From contig CAWEKI010000009.1 in assembly GCA_963809695.1 (NCBI GenBank), positions 186,001 to 250,000 on the forward strand: DNA of 64,000 nucleotides. Reading direction: 5' to 3'. A model generated the notes under the pieces. The model had not been told where the DNA came from. It searched no databases and saw only the letters and a list, made by a program, of their open reading frames with translations. Both the position numbers and the translations under genes were made by a program. This document shows, piece after piece, positions 1 to 7,126 of this stretch. Origin of the DNA: JAGDMJ01 sp963809695. Lineage in GTDB: Bacteria > Bacteroidota > Ignavibacteria > UBA10030 > UBA6906. Position 1 is the stretch's first letter; each line of letters begins with the position of its first letter.

Positions 1-250
1 TCCGAATATCCAAGCAATGTAGCTCCCGGCAGTTGCCCCGATGAAGAAAATTGGAGTACCGATTCCGCCTCTCCCTCCAAATGAGAGAGTGATTGCCGTC
101 GCGGCCATCTTGATGAACGGGTCGTATCCAGTTCCCACACTTTGACCATTGAGGACCGATTCCACGGTCGTGAGACCCAGCCCGAGATACAATGACACTT
201 CAAGCATACAAAATTGAATTGTATTCCGACCTCTTCCCGCTGCCGCCACA
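1..250 (-). pseudogene. CLC-type anion channel, C-terminal fragment
   Basis: Read on the minus strand from about 250 to the window edge, one open frame gives YLGLG, then FIKMAATAIT, then GGRGGIGTP followed by FFIGATAGS. This order matches the segment before and into helix N of CLC chloride/fluoride channels, where the GGxxxP loop helps line the anion path. The N-terminal two thirds, including the GSGIP- and GKEGP-type loops, should lie at higher coordinates, but the frame there shows nothing CLC-like and runs into another small ORF. I read it as a 5'-truncated remnant. The ATG at 209 is probably fortuitous. The window edge hides the 3' part, so an unusual short membrane protein cannot be excluded. 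Confidence 0.5.
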
Positions 251-280
251 TTGACGAACCGCTTTACTACGGAGCGAGAC

Positions 281-460
281 TTAGAAAACACCCAGGCTCT
301 TGAGAATGAGTCCCAAGACCCCGAGCCCGATGATTGCCACGAGTATTTTGAATTGCACCTGGCCACCGCCATCGTCTGGGCTGGTATGCTTGAGAAATTC
401 CTTCTTCTGGCGGGCGCTGGGGTTTTCGACTGGGTCTTGAACTGACTGATCGTGTCTCAT
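281..460 (-). CDS. Small single-pass membrane protein (59 aa)
   Basis: A 59-residue frame starts at the ATG at 460 and ends in TAA at 281. Residues 1-35 are polar and charged, and residues 37-55 form one hydrophobic segment (KILVAIIGLGVLGLILKSL), so it looks like a C-tail-anchored or single-pass inner-membrane peptide. No clear Shine-Dalgarno sequence precedes the ATG. It lies just upstream of, and on the same strand as, the CLC fragment. I recognise no family. The hydrophobic profile makes it more credible than the overlapping frames, but a chance ORF remains possible. Confidence 0.35.
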   Translation of the reverse strand: MRHDQSVQDPVENPSARQKKEFLKHTSPDDGGGQVQFKILVAIIGLGVLGLILKSLGVF

Positions 461-552
461 GGCATGAGGTTGAAAGAAGAAACAACGCGAAAAACTGCTA
501 AATGTTCGTCAGCCCCATGTCGTCTCGGCCATAGCATTCCCTCACTCGAGGA

Positions 553-1029
553 GTGGGAACTCTTCCGGAAGCAATTCAGTTCATGAGTATTGAAACCTCC
601 CCGACTCCCCCATCAGAAGTTTCACGCCATCATCATGCCATGGAGGCCGATCTGGGCCACTCATACGAGGGATCTACTGCGTTCAGGGAGGCGGTTCGGC
701 TCTTCCTCCGCTCACCGCAAACGAGGTTTGTTCGCTATATCCATGCTAGCGTATCGAACGACCCGACCTATTTCGAAAACAACCGACGAAGTATAGAGCA
801 GGCAGTGTACTCGATCCTCGCCATGCAGGGTATGGAGCCCGAGAAGGCATTCGAACGGTCATCGGTTCTTGAATTGACTCGTGTTGCAGGCGGAAAACTG
901 AACATCAAAGGGAATGAAGATAGGTGGGCCGTGGCTTCATCCCAACAACCATTTCCAAACAGGCCTGGATTGACTATGGCAGGCGGCCCGATGTCTGGAA
1001 TCGGGAGAAGTTCCAAAAGGAATCATTGA
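553..1029 (+). CDS. Hypothetical protein
   Basis: A frame of 158 codons opens with GTG at 553; an ATG at 583 is an alternative start. The middle part (about residues 35-125) has a plausible amphipathic helical composition, with motifs such as FREAVRLFLRS and RRSIEQAVYSILAMQG, and looks like real protein. The last 30 residues are Gly/Pro/Ser-rich and low in structure, which may mean a frameshift near 930. There is no signal peptide, membrane segment or recognised family. The neighbours give no functional hint. Confidence 0.35.
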   Translation: MGTLPEAIQFMSIETSPTPPSEVSRHHHAMEADLGHSYEGSTAFREAVRLFLRSPQTRFVRYIHASVSNDPTYFENNRRSIEQAVYSILAMQGMEPEKAFERSSVLELTRVAGGKLNIKGNEDRWAVASSQQPFPNRPGLTMAGGPMSGIGRSSKRNH

Positions 1030-1410
1030 AATAGCAGTGCTACAGGGAGAATGTGTTGATTAGCCTGAACGGAGGCTAGCTTAGCCGACAAACAAAAGCG
1101 CGAAGCTGTACAGACGCCTTGCGCGCAAACATTTCTGAATGGTCGGGCTATGCTGAAGCACGGACTCATCATTCTGTGCTTCCTGTTGCTCGGGCATTTT
1201 TTCAAACGTGAAGAATCCAAATATGGTGACAGTCATTGCGACATTCCCCAGCGTCGCAGCCATGGAAGCCTTCGTGTCGAGTCCCAAGCTGAAATAGGCT
1301 ATGGACAACGGAGGCGTGATCGGCAAACCTGATGTGTAAGTACTGAAAGCAATGGCGAACTAGAGCCCGTCCTCATGCACATACACAATATCATGGAAGG
1401 AGCAACGACG
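1030..1410. other. Region without a convincing gene
   Basis: On the minus strand, 1355 to about 1150 encodes a hydrophobic stretch (IAYFSLGLDTKAS ... MTVTIFGFF) preceded in frame by TAG, which could be the remnant of a membrane-protein gene. It has no normal start and an unconvincing tail. No plus-strand frame is persuasive. The Shine-Dalgarno of the next gene (AAGGAG at 1397-1402) closes the region. Confidence 0.3.
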
Positions 1411-2217
1411 ATGAAAGCTATTATTATGTTGTTCACGTCAGCGCTAGTGCTGGCTGGTTGTGCAGGGCCAAACCGTGATCTCGTGCCCTTGGGAAAACAG
1501 GCGGATGCATATGGGAATGCCCACAACATCGACGGGTTTGCCGGGATGCTTGCCGGCGATGTTGTGGCAAAAGGCCCGGACGGGACTATACACAAGGGGA
1601 AGGACTCCGTGAAAGCCTGGATGGGTGGAATGATGTCTGGGTTCCACGTCGATTCGCGGGGATGGCAGCAATCGGGTGACACGTTATCGTGGATGTCCAG
1701 CGTTCGCTCAGACGCCTTCGCCGCGATGGGTATCAATCCGATAAAGGTGAACACAATGGCGGTCTTTGCCGGCGACAAGATTCACTACTTCCAGGCCAAC
1801 CTGGACGAGGAATCAGCAGGGAAAATGCTTTTCCTTCGATTCTACAATGATGTCGTGAACGGAGGGAATATCGATGCAATCGATAACTATGTTGCCGAGG
1901 ACATGATCGACCACCAGCCCGGCCCCCCGGGAACACCAAAAGGGCTTGCAGGTGTGAAGTGGTACTTCAAGATGATTCACGAGGCTTACCCGGATTTGCA
2001 CGGCACGCCTTCGCTCGTCCTCGCAGACGGCAATAAGGTTTTCGTCTACGCCACATGGGAGGGGACGAACAAGGGAAAATTCATGGGTAAGTCTCCGACG
2101 AACAAGAAGACCTCCTGGGGTGTGGCCGATGTAATTCGCCTTGTTGACGGGAAGGCAGTGGAGCACTGGGGCTGGGAGGACAAGACTGGAGCTATGGCGC
2201 AACCCTCCAGCAAGTGA
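1411..2217 (+). CDS. Lipoprotein with two SnoaL/NTF2-like domains
   Basis: The protein has 268 residues. I chose the ATG at 1411 because AAGGAG sits 8 nt upstream and the N-terminus then forms a lipoprotein signal (LVLAGC, Cys near residue 18). Residues about 25-130 and 135-260 are two copies of the cone-shaped NTF2-like/SnoaL fold. The second has the ester-cyclase-like pattern LRFYNDVVNGGN, then DMIDHQP, then WGWED at the end. Such proteins bind or isomerise small hydrophobic compounds, and the substrate cannot be read from sequence. It is probably anchored in the outer or inner membrane facing the periplasm. It appears monocistronic, with a hairpin terminator shortly downstream. Confidence 0.8.
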   Translation: MKAIIMLFTSALVLAGCAGPNRDLVPLGKQADAYGNAHNIDGFAGMLAGDVVAKGPDGTIHKGKDSVKAWMGGMMSGFHVDSRGWQQSGDTLSWMSSVRSDAFAAMGINPIKVNTMAVFAGDKIHYFQANLDEESAGKMLFLRFYNDVVNGGNIDAIDNYVAEDMIDHQPGPPGTPKGLAGVKWYFKMIHEAYPDLHGTPSLVLADGNKVFVYATWEGTNKGKFMGKSPTNKKTSWGVADVIRLVDGKAVEHWGWEDKTGAMAQPSSK

Positions 2218-2306
2218 TTGGGAACGTTCTACAAGGATCACCGGAAATTTGACGTAGATGAAGAAGATGCTCGTACTGAAATCGATTTCTCTCACCTAGT
2301 ATTTTC

Positions 2307-2347
2307 AAAGCCCATCACTTCATAGCGCGTGGTGGGCTTTCTTTTTT
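2307..2347 (+). terminator. Rho-independent terminator
   Basis: A stem of about 12 bp (AAAGCCCATCAC pairing with GTGGTGGGCTTT, one G-U pair) with a 10-nt loop is followed by a run of T. It lies 90 bp after the SnoaL lipoprotein gene and is the clearest intrinsic terminator in the window. Confidence 0.8.
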
Positions 2348-2564
2348 CAAAGTTTACACAATTGCCGAAAGAAGTTCGAGGTGAGACTTGACATCCGAGA
2401 GAATTGAGCAAACACATGTTTCCTTTTTCAGCAAGGTGAGCGTCGTTGTTGGGCGTGTTATGCGCAGCGTCCATAGTCACATTACAGATCGAGCGTTCTG
2501 CTTATGCTCGTGGTGGGCGGCCGCGGCGAGCGCACGCGAGCCAGCAGTCCGCTCCACTGCAATG

Positions 2565-3002
2565 TTAGCTGGCTTCGCCAAGACGCTTGCGCATCAGCAG
2601 ATTCCGATGACCATGTGGGTGGTCGTCCACCGTCGCCACCACCTCGAAGCCGTGCTTGGCGTAAAACCTCGGAGCTTGAAAACTGAACGTCATGAGGACG
2701 ATCTGCGTGCACCCCCGCCGGCGAGCTTCTTGCTCTGCTGCCCCTAGCAGCCTCGTCCCCAAACCCTTCTTACGCCTCGCCTCCTCTACCCAAAATTGGC
2801 GGATCTCCAAGCAACCGCCCCAAGTATTCCCGCAGATCCCGGCGACGATTCGATCCCGCTCGTCCCGCACGAAGATCGCCAGCCACTTGCCGTCCGTAAT
2901 GCCTGTCACGATTGAATTGAACGTGTAGATTTGATCTTCCAAATACTGAACTTGGTCTGGTGTAGGTTCTGTGTTGATAACGAATTCGGAAATAGGTATC
3001 AT
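2565..3002 (-). CDS. GNAT family N-acetyltransferase
   Basis: The protein has 145 residues, the usual length for a single-domain GNAT acyl-CoA acetyltransferase. The acetyl-CoA pyrophosphate loop (motif A) is visible as RRKKGLGTRLLGAAEQEARRRG around residues 78-100, preceded by the strand CLEIRQFWVEE. Motif B follows with FYAKHGFEVVATV near residue 115. The acceptor substrate is unknown. The gene stands alone on the minus strand; the 2348-2564 stretch downstream of it shows no gene. Confidence 0.9.
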   Translation of the reverse strand: MIPISEFVINTEPTPDQVQYLEDQIYTFNSIVTGITDGKWLAIFVRDERDRIVAGICGNTWGGCLEIRQFWVEEARRKKGLGTRLLGAAEQEARRRGCTQIVLMTFSFQAPRFYAKHGFEVVATVDDHPHGHRNLLMRKRLGEAS

Positions 3003-3142
3003 TTTCGCATCCTACCATTTGTGTGGAAAACAATATCAGGAACCGGGGTATCCAGTTCAAATGTATATTTATTGCTTTAGATCAGCAAACCTTTGCTGAC
3101 TTTGGGCGTCGCGCATAACGTCCTAGACACCACGCCACCCCG

Positions 3143-3493
3143 TTGCGAGCCCATCACGATGATCGCGTTCCATCCCCTACTATTGACGCGCACCACGTCG
3201 GGGCCGGGCTGATCTTTGTGGAGCCGAAGGGGACAGGCTTGACGCTTGAGTTTGCCAATGATCGCAAATTTGAGTTCAGTTGGGATCGCAGAGGGCAGAA
3301 CGTGAAGCTCATCAAGCGAGACAAGAGCTACGTGATTCTCTCGCTGGAAGGTGATTGGGGGTCAGACGAGGGACAGGTCAGGGTCAGATACTTTTTATCA
3401 ACGGCGAAGGAGGAATGGGCCGCCCTCAGAAAGATTCTTGCGGTGAGCCGACGGACAGCGGCGCAAAATGCGGGCTTGCTTGGAAGGCGGTGA
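3143..3493 (+). CDS. Hypothetical protein, start uncertain
   Basis: The frame begins at a TTG (3143) and gives 116 residues. The first 20 look non-coding, whereas from GAGLIFVEPKG onward (about residue 21) it reads as an alternating beta-rich, charged small domain ending in a helix (KEEWAALRKILAVSRRT). I recognise no family. The true start may have been lost, so this could be the 3' part of a broken gene. A G-rich stretch inside it (near 3357-3392) resembles the GGTCAGAC-type repeats at 42920-42966. It ends exactly where a copy of the intergenic repeat begins. Confidence 0.4.
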   Translation: MRAHHDDRVPSPTIDAHHVGAGLIFVEPKGTGLTLEFANDRKFEFSWDRRGQNVKLIKRDKSYVILSLEGDWGSDEGQVRVRYFLSTAKEEWAALRKILAVSRRTAAQNAGLLGRR

Positions 3494-3620
3494 TCAATTA
3501 TTCATGGATTATGGATGACTGATAATTCGAAGGCCCGGCAACCATCTAGTAAGTTGATGGTTGCCGGACCTTCGCGGGGTGGATGGGGGTCCCAACGAAC
3601 TTTGATCGTGGTCACAATTG
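3491..3620 (-). repeat. Intergenic cassette copy 1
   Basis: In forward order it holds an AT-rich palindrome (TGATCAATTATTCATGG ...), a hairpin at 3528-3574 (arms CGAAGGCCCGGCAACCATC and its near-complement, one mismatch), TTCGCGGGG, and the conserved block ending in CAACGAACTTTGATCGTGGTCAC. Polarity relative to other copies is minus. No minus-strand gene lies directly upstream of it and no promoter is attached, so it looks like an orphan copy. Confidence 0.85.
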
Positions 3621-3729
3621 GGTTGAACCGGTCGAACGATCACCAGGGAGAGCTACGAAGCCACTCTGAAGATTCTGAGATAGCTTATTCAAACAAGTGT
3701 CTTCCGACTTTCTTGCTAGATGCGCAAAC

Positions 3730-3758
3730 TTGACAAAGCAAGACTGTAGCATTATGTT
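3730..3758 (+). promoter_or_regulatory. Promoter of the CPBP protease gene
   Basis: TTGACA at 3730-3735 and TATGTT at 3753-3758 are separated by exactly 17 nt, about 75 bp upstream of the next gene's ATG. The match is close to the sigma-70-type consensus seen elsewhere in this window. Confidence 0.6.
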
Positions 3759-3832
3759 AGGACTCCATGGGTGATAAAAATGTCAACACTCCTTCTTTGC
3801 TCTACCATACTCCACTTTGACCGCGTGGCCAG

Positions 3833-4633
3833 ATGATACAAGTCAGTAGCAGAAATTCTTGGTTTGTTCTGGGGCGAGTCTTACTTTTCATGGTCGGTTG
3901 CGCGGCAACCCTTGCGGCCGCCACTCCGCTTTTCGCGAACTTTCCAGGCATTTGGCGGGAACTCAGCGCAGGACTGACTGCTGCGCTCGGGGCACTTCTG
4001 TTGACGCTGGTGTTTGCGCACTGGGAAAGACTCCGCTTGAAGGATGTCGGGGTTGCTCCTGATTCGGGCAGTGTTGGCCACCTTCTTCTCGGATTTATCG
4101 CAGGTGTGTTGATTGTGGGAATCTGGGCGTCAGCGTTGATTCTCACATGCGGTCTGAAACTGGCTCCCGAGCCCGAACGTCTTCCAGCGCAAGTTGCAAT
4201 GCAGTTAGCTGTTTATGTCGTTCTTTCGTGCCGTGAAGAACTGGGCTTCCACGGATACCCGTTGCGAAGGTCGAACCAAGTGTTTGGTCTCTGGCCCGCC
4301 CAGATTTTGGTGGCGCTCATTTTTGCTCTTGAACATAAAGTTGGAGGCTCATCATGGGCGCAAGCGTTCCTGGGAAGCGGAATGGGCTCGTTGCTTTTTG
4401 GTATGGCCTCCATTGCCACCAGGGGTTTAGCAGTACCAATTGGCATGCACGCTGCATGGAACTTCGGTCAATGGATGCTCGGTCTCAAGGGAACACACGG
4501 GTTGTGGCAGGTGATTGTTCCAGAAGGGCGCGCAGAGGCTATCGAAAATATCGCGATGATAATCTACTTCGCGCTCTTTGGTATCGCAACTATGGTCCTT
4601 TGGCTGTGGCATCGCCGATCGGCGCACAACTAG
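3833..4633 (+). CDS. CPBP family intramembrane metalloprotease
   Basis: The protein has 266 residues, with about seven hydrophobic segments. The CPBP (Abi, type II CAAX protease-like) signature is complete: motif 1 is EELGFHGYPLR (glutamates near residue 137), motif 2 is FALEH (near residue 167) and motif 3 is GMHAAWNF (near residue 205). Together these supply the glutamate and histidines of the membrane-embedded zinc site. Motif 1 has H where EExxFRG-type members usually have R. Bacterial members act in membrane-protein processing or peptide immunity, and the substrate here is unknown. It stands alone, with its own promoter at 3730. Confidence 0.9.
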   Translation: MIQVSSRNSWFVLGRVLLFMVGCAATLAAATPLFANFPGIWRELSAGLTAALGALLLTLVFAHWERLRLKDVGVAPDSGSVGHLLLGFIAGVLIVGIWASALILTCGLKLAPEPERLPAQVAMQLAVYVVLSCREELGFHGYPLRRSNQVFGLWPAQILVALIFALEHKVGGSSWAQAFLGSGMGSLLFGMASIATRGLAVPIGMHAAWNFGQWMLGLKGTHGLWQVIVPEGRAEAIENIAMIIYFALFGIATMVLWLWHRRSAHN

Positions 4634-4799
4634 TCTCTTTCTTTTTGCGTGGGGGCGGGAAGGAGTTATGACAGGACCTGGCCCGGGTTCAGCACATCGC
4701 CCGGAAGAGTCCTATGCCGGCGGAGACCTCAGTCCCGATAGGGGATGAGTGCGACCAGGTGGTGATGATCGTCTCGGCCAGTAAAATTACCGCAGAGAA
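4634..4799. other. Intergenic, nothing recognised
   Basis: Short non-coding stretch between the CPBP gene and a repeat copy. I see no gene, tRNA or strong hairpin in it. Confidence 0.5.
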
Positions 4800-4977
4800 G
4801 AATGCGAGACCCGGAAAGTAAAGAGGAGGATTAAGATCCTCAGCGATATCATAGGTCTGATATCAGATATCAGACCTATGATATCGAAATGGCCCGCCGT
4901 CAGATACTTTTGACGGCGGGCCATTTCGCGGGGTGGACGGGGGTCCCAACGAACTTTGATCGTCGTCACATTTGCCC
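4800..4977 (-). repeat. Intergenic cassette copy 2, with decayed promoter
   Basis: It contains a 41-nt near-perfect palindrome of GATATC/CTGATATC units (4845-4885), a perfect 18-bp hairpin (4885-4928, arm CGAAATGGCCCGCCGTCA), then CGGGGTGGACGGGGGTCCC and the conserved AACTTTGATCGTCGTCACAT block. On the minus strand, beyond the palindrome, a pyrimidine-rich 17-nt spacer very like those of the active copies is flanked by a decayed -35 (TTAATC) and -10 (GGTCTC). It lies downstream of the minus-strand DUF202 gene. Confidence 0.85.
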
Positions 4978-5057
4978 AGGATTTTGGGAATCGCTGGTAG
5001 GGGAACTCCTATGCCGCAGTCGAGTAGCTTGAACCTCACAATACTCCGACTCGCTCC

Positions 5058-5477
5058 TCAACGAGCAAACAATGACCAGATTCCCCCAAGGCCAGCAATG
5101 GACAATAGTAATGCAAGTGCGACGCTCAGTGGCAAGATGGTCACAACAGGGAGTTCTCCCCGCCGGAGTCTGCGCAAGGAATAAAGATGAAGTAGACCCG
5201 CAAGAGACGTTGCCGCAATTCCCAGAATGATTAGCGACGTCCCAAAGAAGATCGCACCCTCATGAAGGCGAACGCTTTCGGCGCTGGGGTTTGCCTGCCG
5301 AACGGCACGGAAGAACGCAACCAGGCCAAACCCAAATGTTCCCATAGTCAAGGCTGTGCGGATCCACGCCAGGGTGGTTCGATCCAGGGCGAGTGATGTC
5401 CGGTAGGTCGCCATCGTTGTGCGGTCCTTTGCCAGACCCATGCGCGGATCAGAAGAGTTAGTTAATTCCTGGGTCAT
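5058..5477 (-). CDS. DUF202 (YidH-type) inner-membrane protein
   Basis: The protein has 139 residues with three membrane segments (about 40-60, 78-98 and 115-135). The hallmark of the DUF202/YidH family is present before the first helix: ALDRTTLAWIRTALTMGTFGFG, with the conserved R-T-x-L-A-W-x-R-T pattern near residues 32-41. Function is unknown in general. It is the last gene of a probable minus-strand operon after the glycine-zipper protein and the MetA-like outer-membrane protein (36 bp gap). A cassette hairpin lies about 130 bp past its stop and may end the transcript. Confidence 0.85.
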   Translation of the reverse strand: MTQELTNSSDPRMGLAKDRTTMATYRTSLALDRTTLAWIRTALTMGTFGFGLVAFFRAVRQANPSAESVRLHEGAIFFGTSLIILGIAATSLAGLLHLYSLRRLRRGELPVVTILPLSVALALLLSIAGLGGIWSLFAR

Positions 5478-5513
5478 AAAAATGTTCCTCGTGGCTCCGA
5501 GGCTCGATGTAGT

Positions 5514-6437
5514 TTAGAAGAAGGTTGACTGCCACCCGATAGCGAACGTTGTAAAGTCCGCGCCGAAGCGGATAATGGCTCCTGTGCTGCCGGCGAATTT
5601 TAGCGAGTGCCGATTTCCAACCGGCAGCACGAGCGTCCCACCGACACGCAAGTTGTTTTGCCGATTATCTACCGCTACTCCGTTGACGAACGATTGGCCC
5701 CCGGTATAATAGGTCATGTCAAAGGCCGCCCACATCTGTGGCTGTACATTGAGGCTGATGTGAGCCTGGAATGAAAGCATAGGGTCTTGAGTACAAACAG
5801 CCGACCCCGGGTAAAAAGAGTTGTTGGCAGTAAACAACCAGACCGCAGCGTACAGATCAAAGAGCCAACGCTCGCCCATTGGGTGTGATAGTGCGACTTC
5901 AGGTTTGAATGCCCATCTGTTGGTGCCTGTGTTGGCGAGCTTCTCAGGTGAGTAATGGCCAGTGGGGACGGCTACTGTGACGCTTGTCCCAAGAATAGTC
6001 TGACGTTGAACGTGCGCAAATTCCCCCACCCCGACTGCGGGAGCCCCAAGCACAAGCATCGACACACGCAGGCGCATGTCGCCGAAACCGGCTTGATTGG
6101 CAGTTTCCCCGCCTCCTTGAACGTCCGCGGAAACCTGAGCCCAGGAGTATGGCAGCGTGGCAAACACCTGAGCGGTTTGACCAAATAGACTGAACGTATG
6201 TCCGAGACCAAGCGACGGGGTCTCAACTGTAGCGTGACCATTTTCGAGCGGGATTCCCAGATCCGTTATGACACCACCGTGTGAGTAGGTAAAGCCGCTT
6301 ACGAGAAGGGTAGCATCTATTGGAACCCGAGCATAAGCTCTGGGATCAAGATCCTGCCCGAAGCCCGGGTTGCAGAAAAGCAACACGAAGAGCAACCCGA
6401 GCGGGGCGCGGAGAGGTTCTACCGGTCCTGGCACCAA
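5514..6437 (-). CDS. Outer-membrane beta-barrel, MetA-pathway-like
   Basis: The protein has 307 residues with an N-terminal signal (LGLLFVLLFCNPGFGQ) and alternating amphipathic strands through to a C-terminal aromatic residue (WQSTFF), as expected for an outer-membrane barrel. Pattern and length fit the family named for the phenol meta-degradation protein MetA, whose members are put forward as outer-membrane channels for hydrophobic compounds. No substrate can be inferred. It starts 11 bp after the glycine-zipper gene, so the two are very likely co-transcribed. Confidence 0.7.
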   Translation of the reverse strand: MVPGPVEPLRAPLGLLFVLLFCNPGFGQDLDPRAYARVPIDATLLVSGFTYSHGGVITDLGIPLENGHATVETPSLGLGHTFSLFGQTAQVFATLPYSWAQVSADVQGGGETANQAGFGDMRLRVSMLVLGAPAVGVGEFAHVQRQTILGTSVTVAVPTGHYSPEKLANTGTNRWAFKPEVALSHPMGERWLFDLYAAVWLFTANNSFYPGSAVCTQDPMLSFQAHISLNVQPQMWAAFDMTYYTGGQSFVNGVAVDNRQNNLRVGGTLVLPVGNRHSLKFAGSTGAIIRFGADFTTFAIGWQSTFF

Positions 6438-6448
6438 GTGTGGGAATC

Positions 6449-6973
6449 CTACTTGACTGTATATCCTTTTCCTTCAAGGCATGCGGAATAAGCTTTCTTG
6501 AAACTGTCGATCTTCGCCTGGTCGGCGGCGGCGGCCTGTTTCTTTGCTTCTTCTTCTTTTTTGGCATCGTTCTTTTTCTTCGAGGAAGCACCTTTCATTC
6601 CACCTGCCGTGGCGCCAATTGCAGCACCCTTGCCTGCATCCCCTGCAATTGCGCCAATGGCCGCACCCGCCACAGCACCCTTTGCAGCCCCCTTCACGGC
6701 TGATCCGTCGGCGCCCTTAGCAACGGTGTCCGGTTTTGTCGCAGTCAAATTCATCGGATCAACACCGCTCTGCTGCACTGCCCAGGAATAACACGCTTGC
6801 TCGTCGGTCGACTGTTGCTCCGGCTTCTGATCCTTGGCGGGGAACACATAAAGGCCCAGGTTCTTATTCAATGATGCCGTCATCGAAGCCGGCGGTGCTG
6901 TCTGTGTTCCCTGGGCGTATGCCATGCTCGCGAATACCAGACTCACAACAAAGAGAATCCATACATTTTTCAT
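6449..6973 (-). CDS. Secreted glycine-zipper protein
   Basis: The protein has 174 residues: a cleavable signal peptide (ending SMAYAQ), a short domain with CYSWAVQQSGVDP (about 60-75), a glycine zipper at about 95-130 (GAAKGAVAGAAIGAIAGDAG), a Lys/Glu/Ala-rich linker, and a C-terminal KAYSACLEGKGYTVK. The pairing of CYxWA and a final CLEGKGY is typical of YMGG-like glycine-zipper envelope proteins. The zipper probably packs as membrane-inserting helices. It is the first gene of the three-gene operon running down to 5058. Confidence 0.85.
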   Translation of the reverse strand: MKNVWILFVVSLVFASMAYAQGTQTAPPASMTASLNKNLGLYVFPAKDQKPEQQSTDEQACYSWAVQQSGVDPMNLTATKPDTVAKGADGSAVKGAAKGAVAGAAIGAIAGDAGKGAAIGATAGGMKGASSKKKNDAKKEEEAKKQAAAADQAKIDSFKKAYSACLEGKGYTVK

Positions 6974-7103
6974 ATCCTTATCCTTTTGTCCAATGATCGA
7001 AGTTGTTAAACATTGAATCGTGTCTTAAGCGGGGTCGTCGTGTGCAACGACGCTGCTCCCAGCACAGCTCCGAAGAGTGTGTTCAACTGGGGTTCCGGTC
7101 TTT

Positions 7104-7120
7104 GCCCGCTAAAGTCGGGC
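7104..7120 (-). terminator. Possible terminator hairpin after sulfatase gene
   Basis: GCCCG and CGGGC arms with a 7-nt loop lie just past the sulfatase stop codon on the minus strand. There is only a weak A/T tail, so the assignment is tentative. Confidence 0.35.
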
Positions 7121-7126
7121 CATTCC

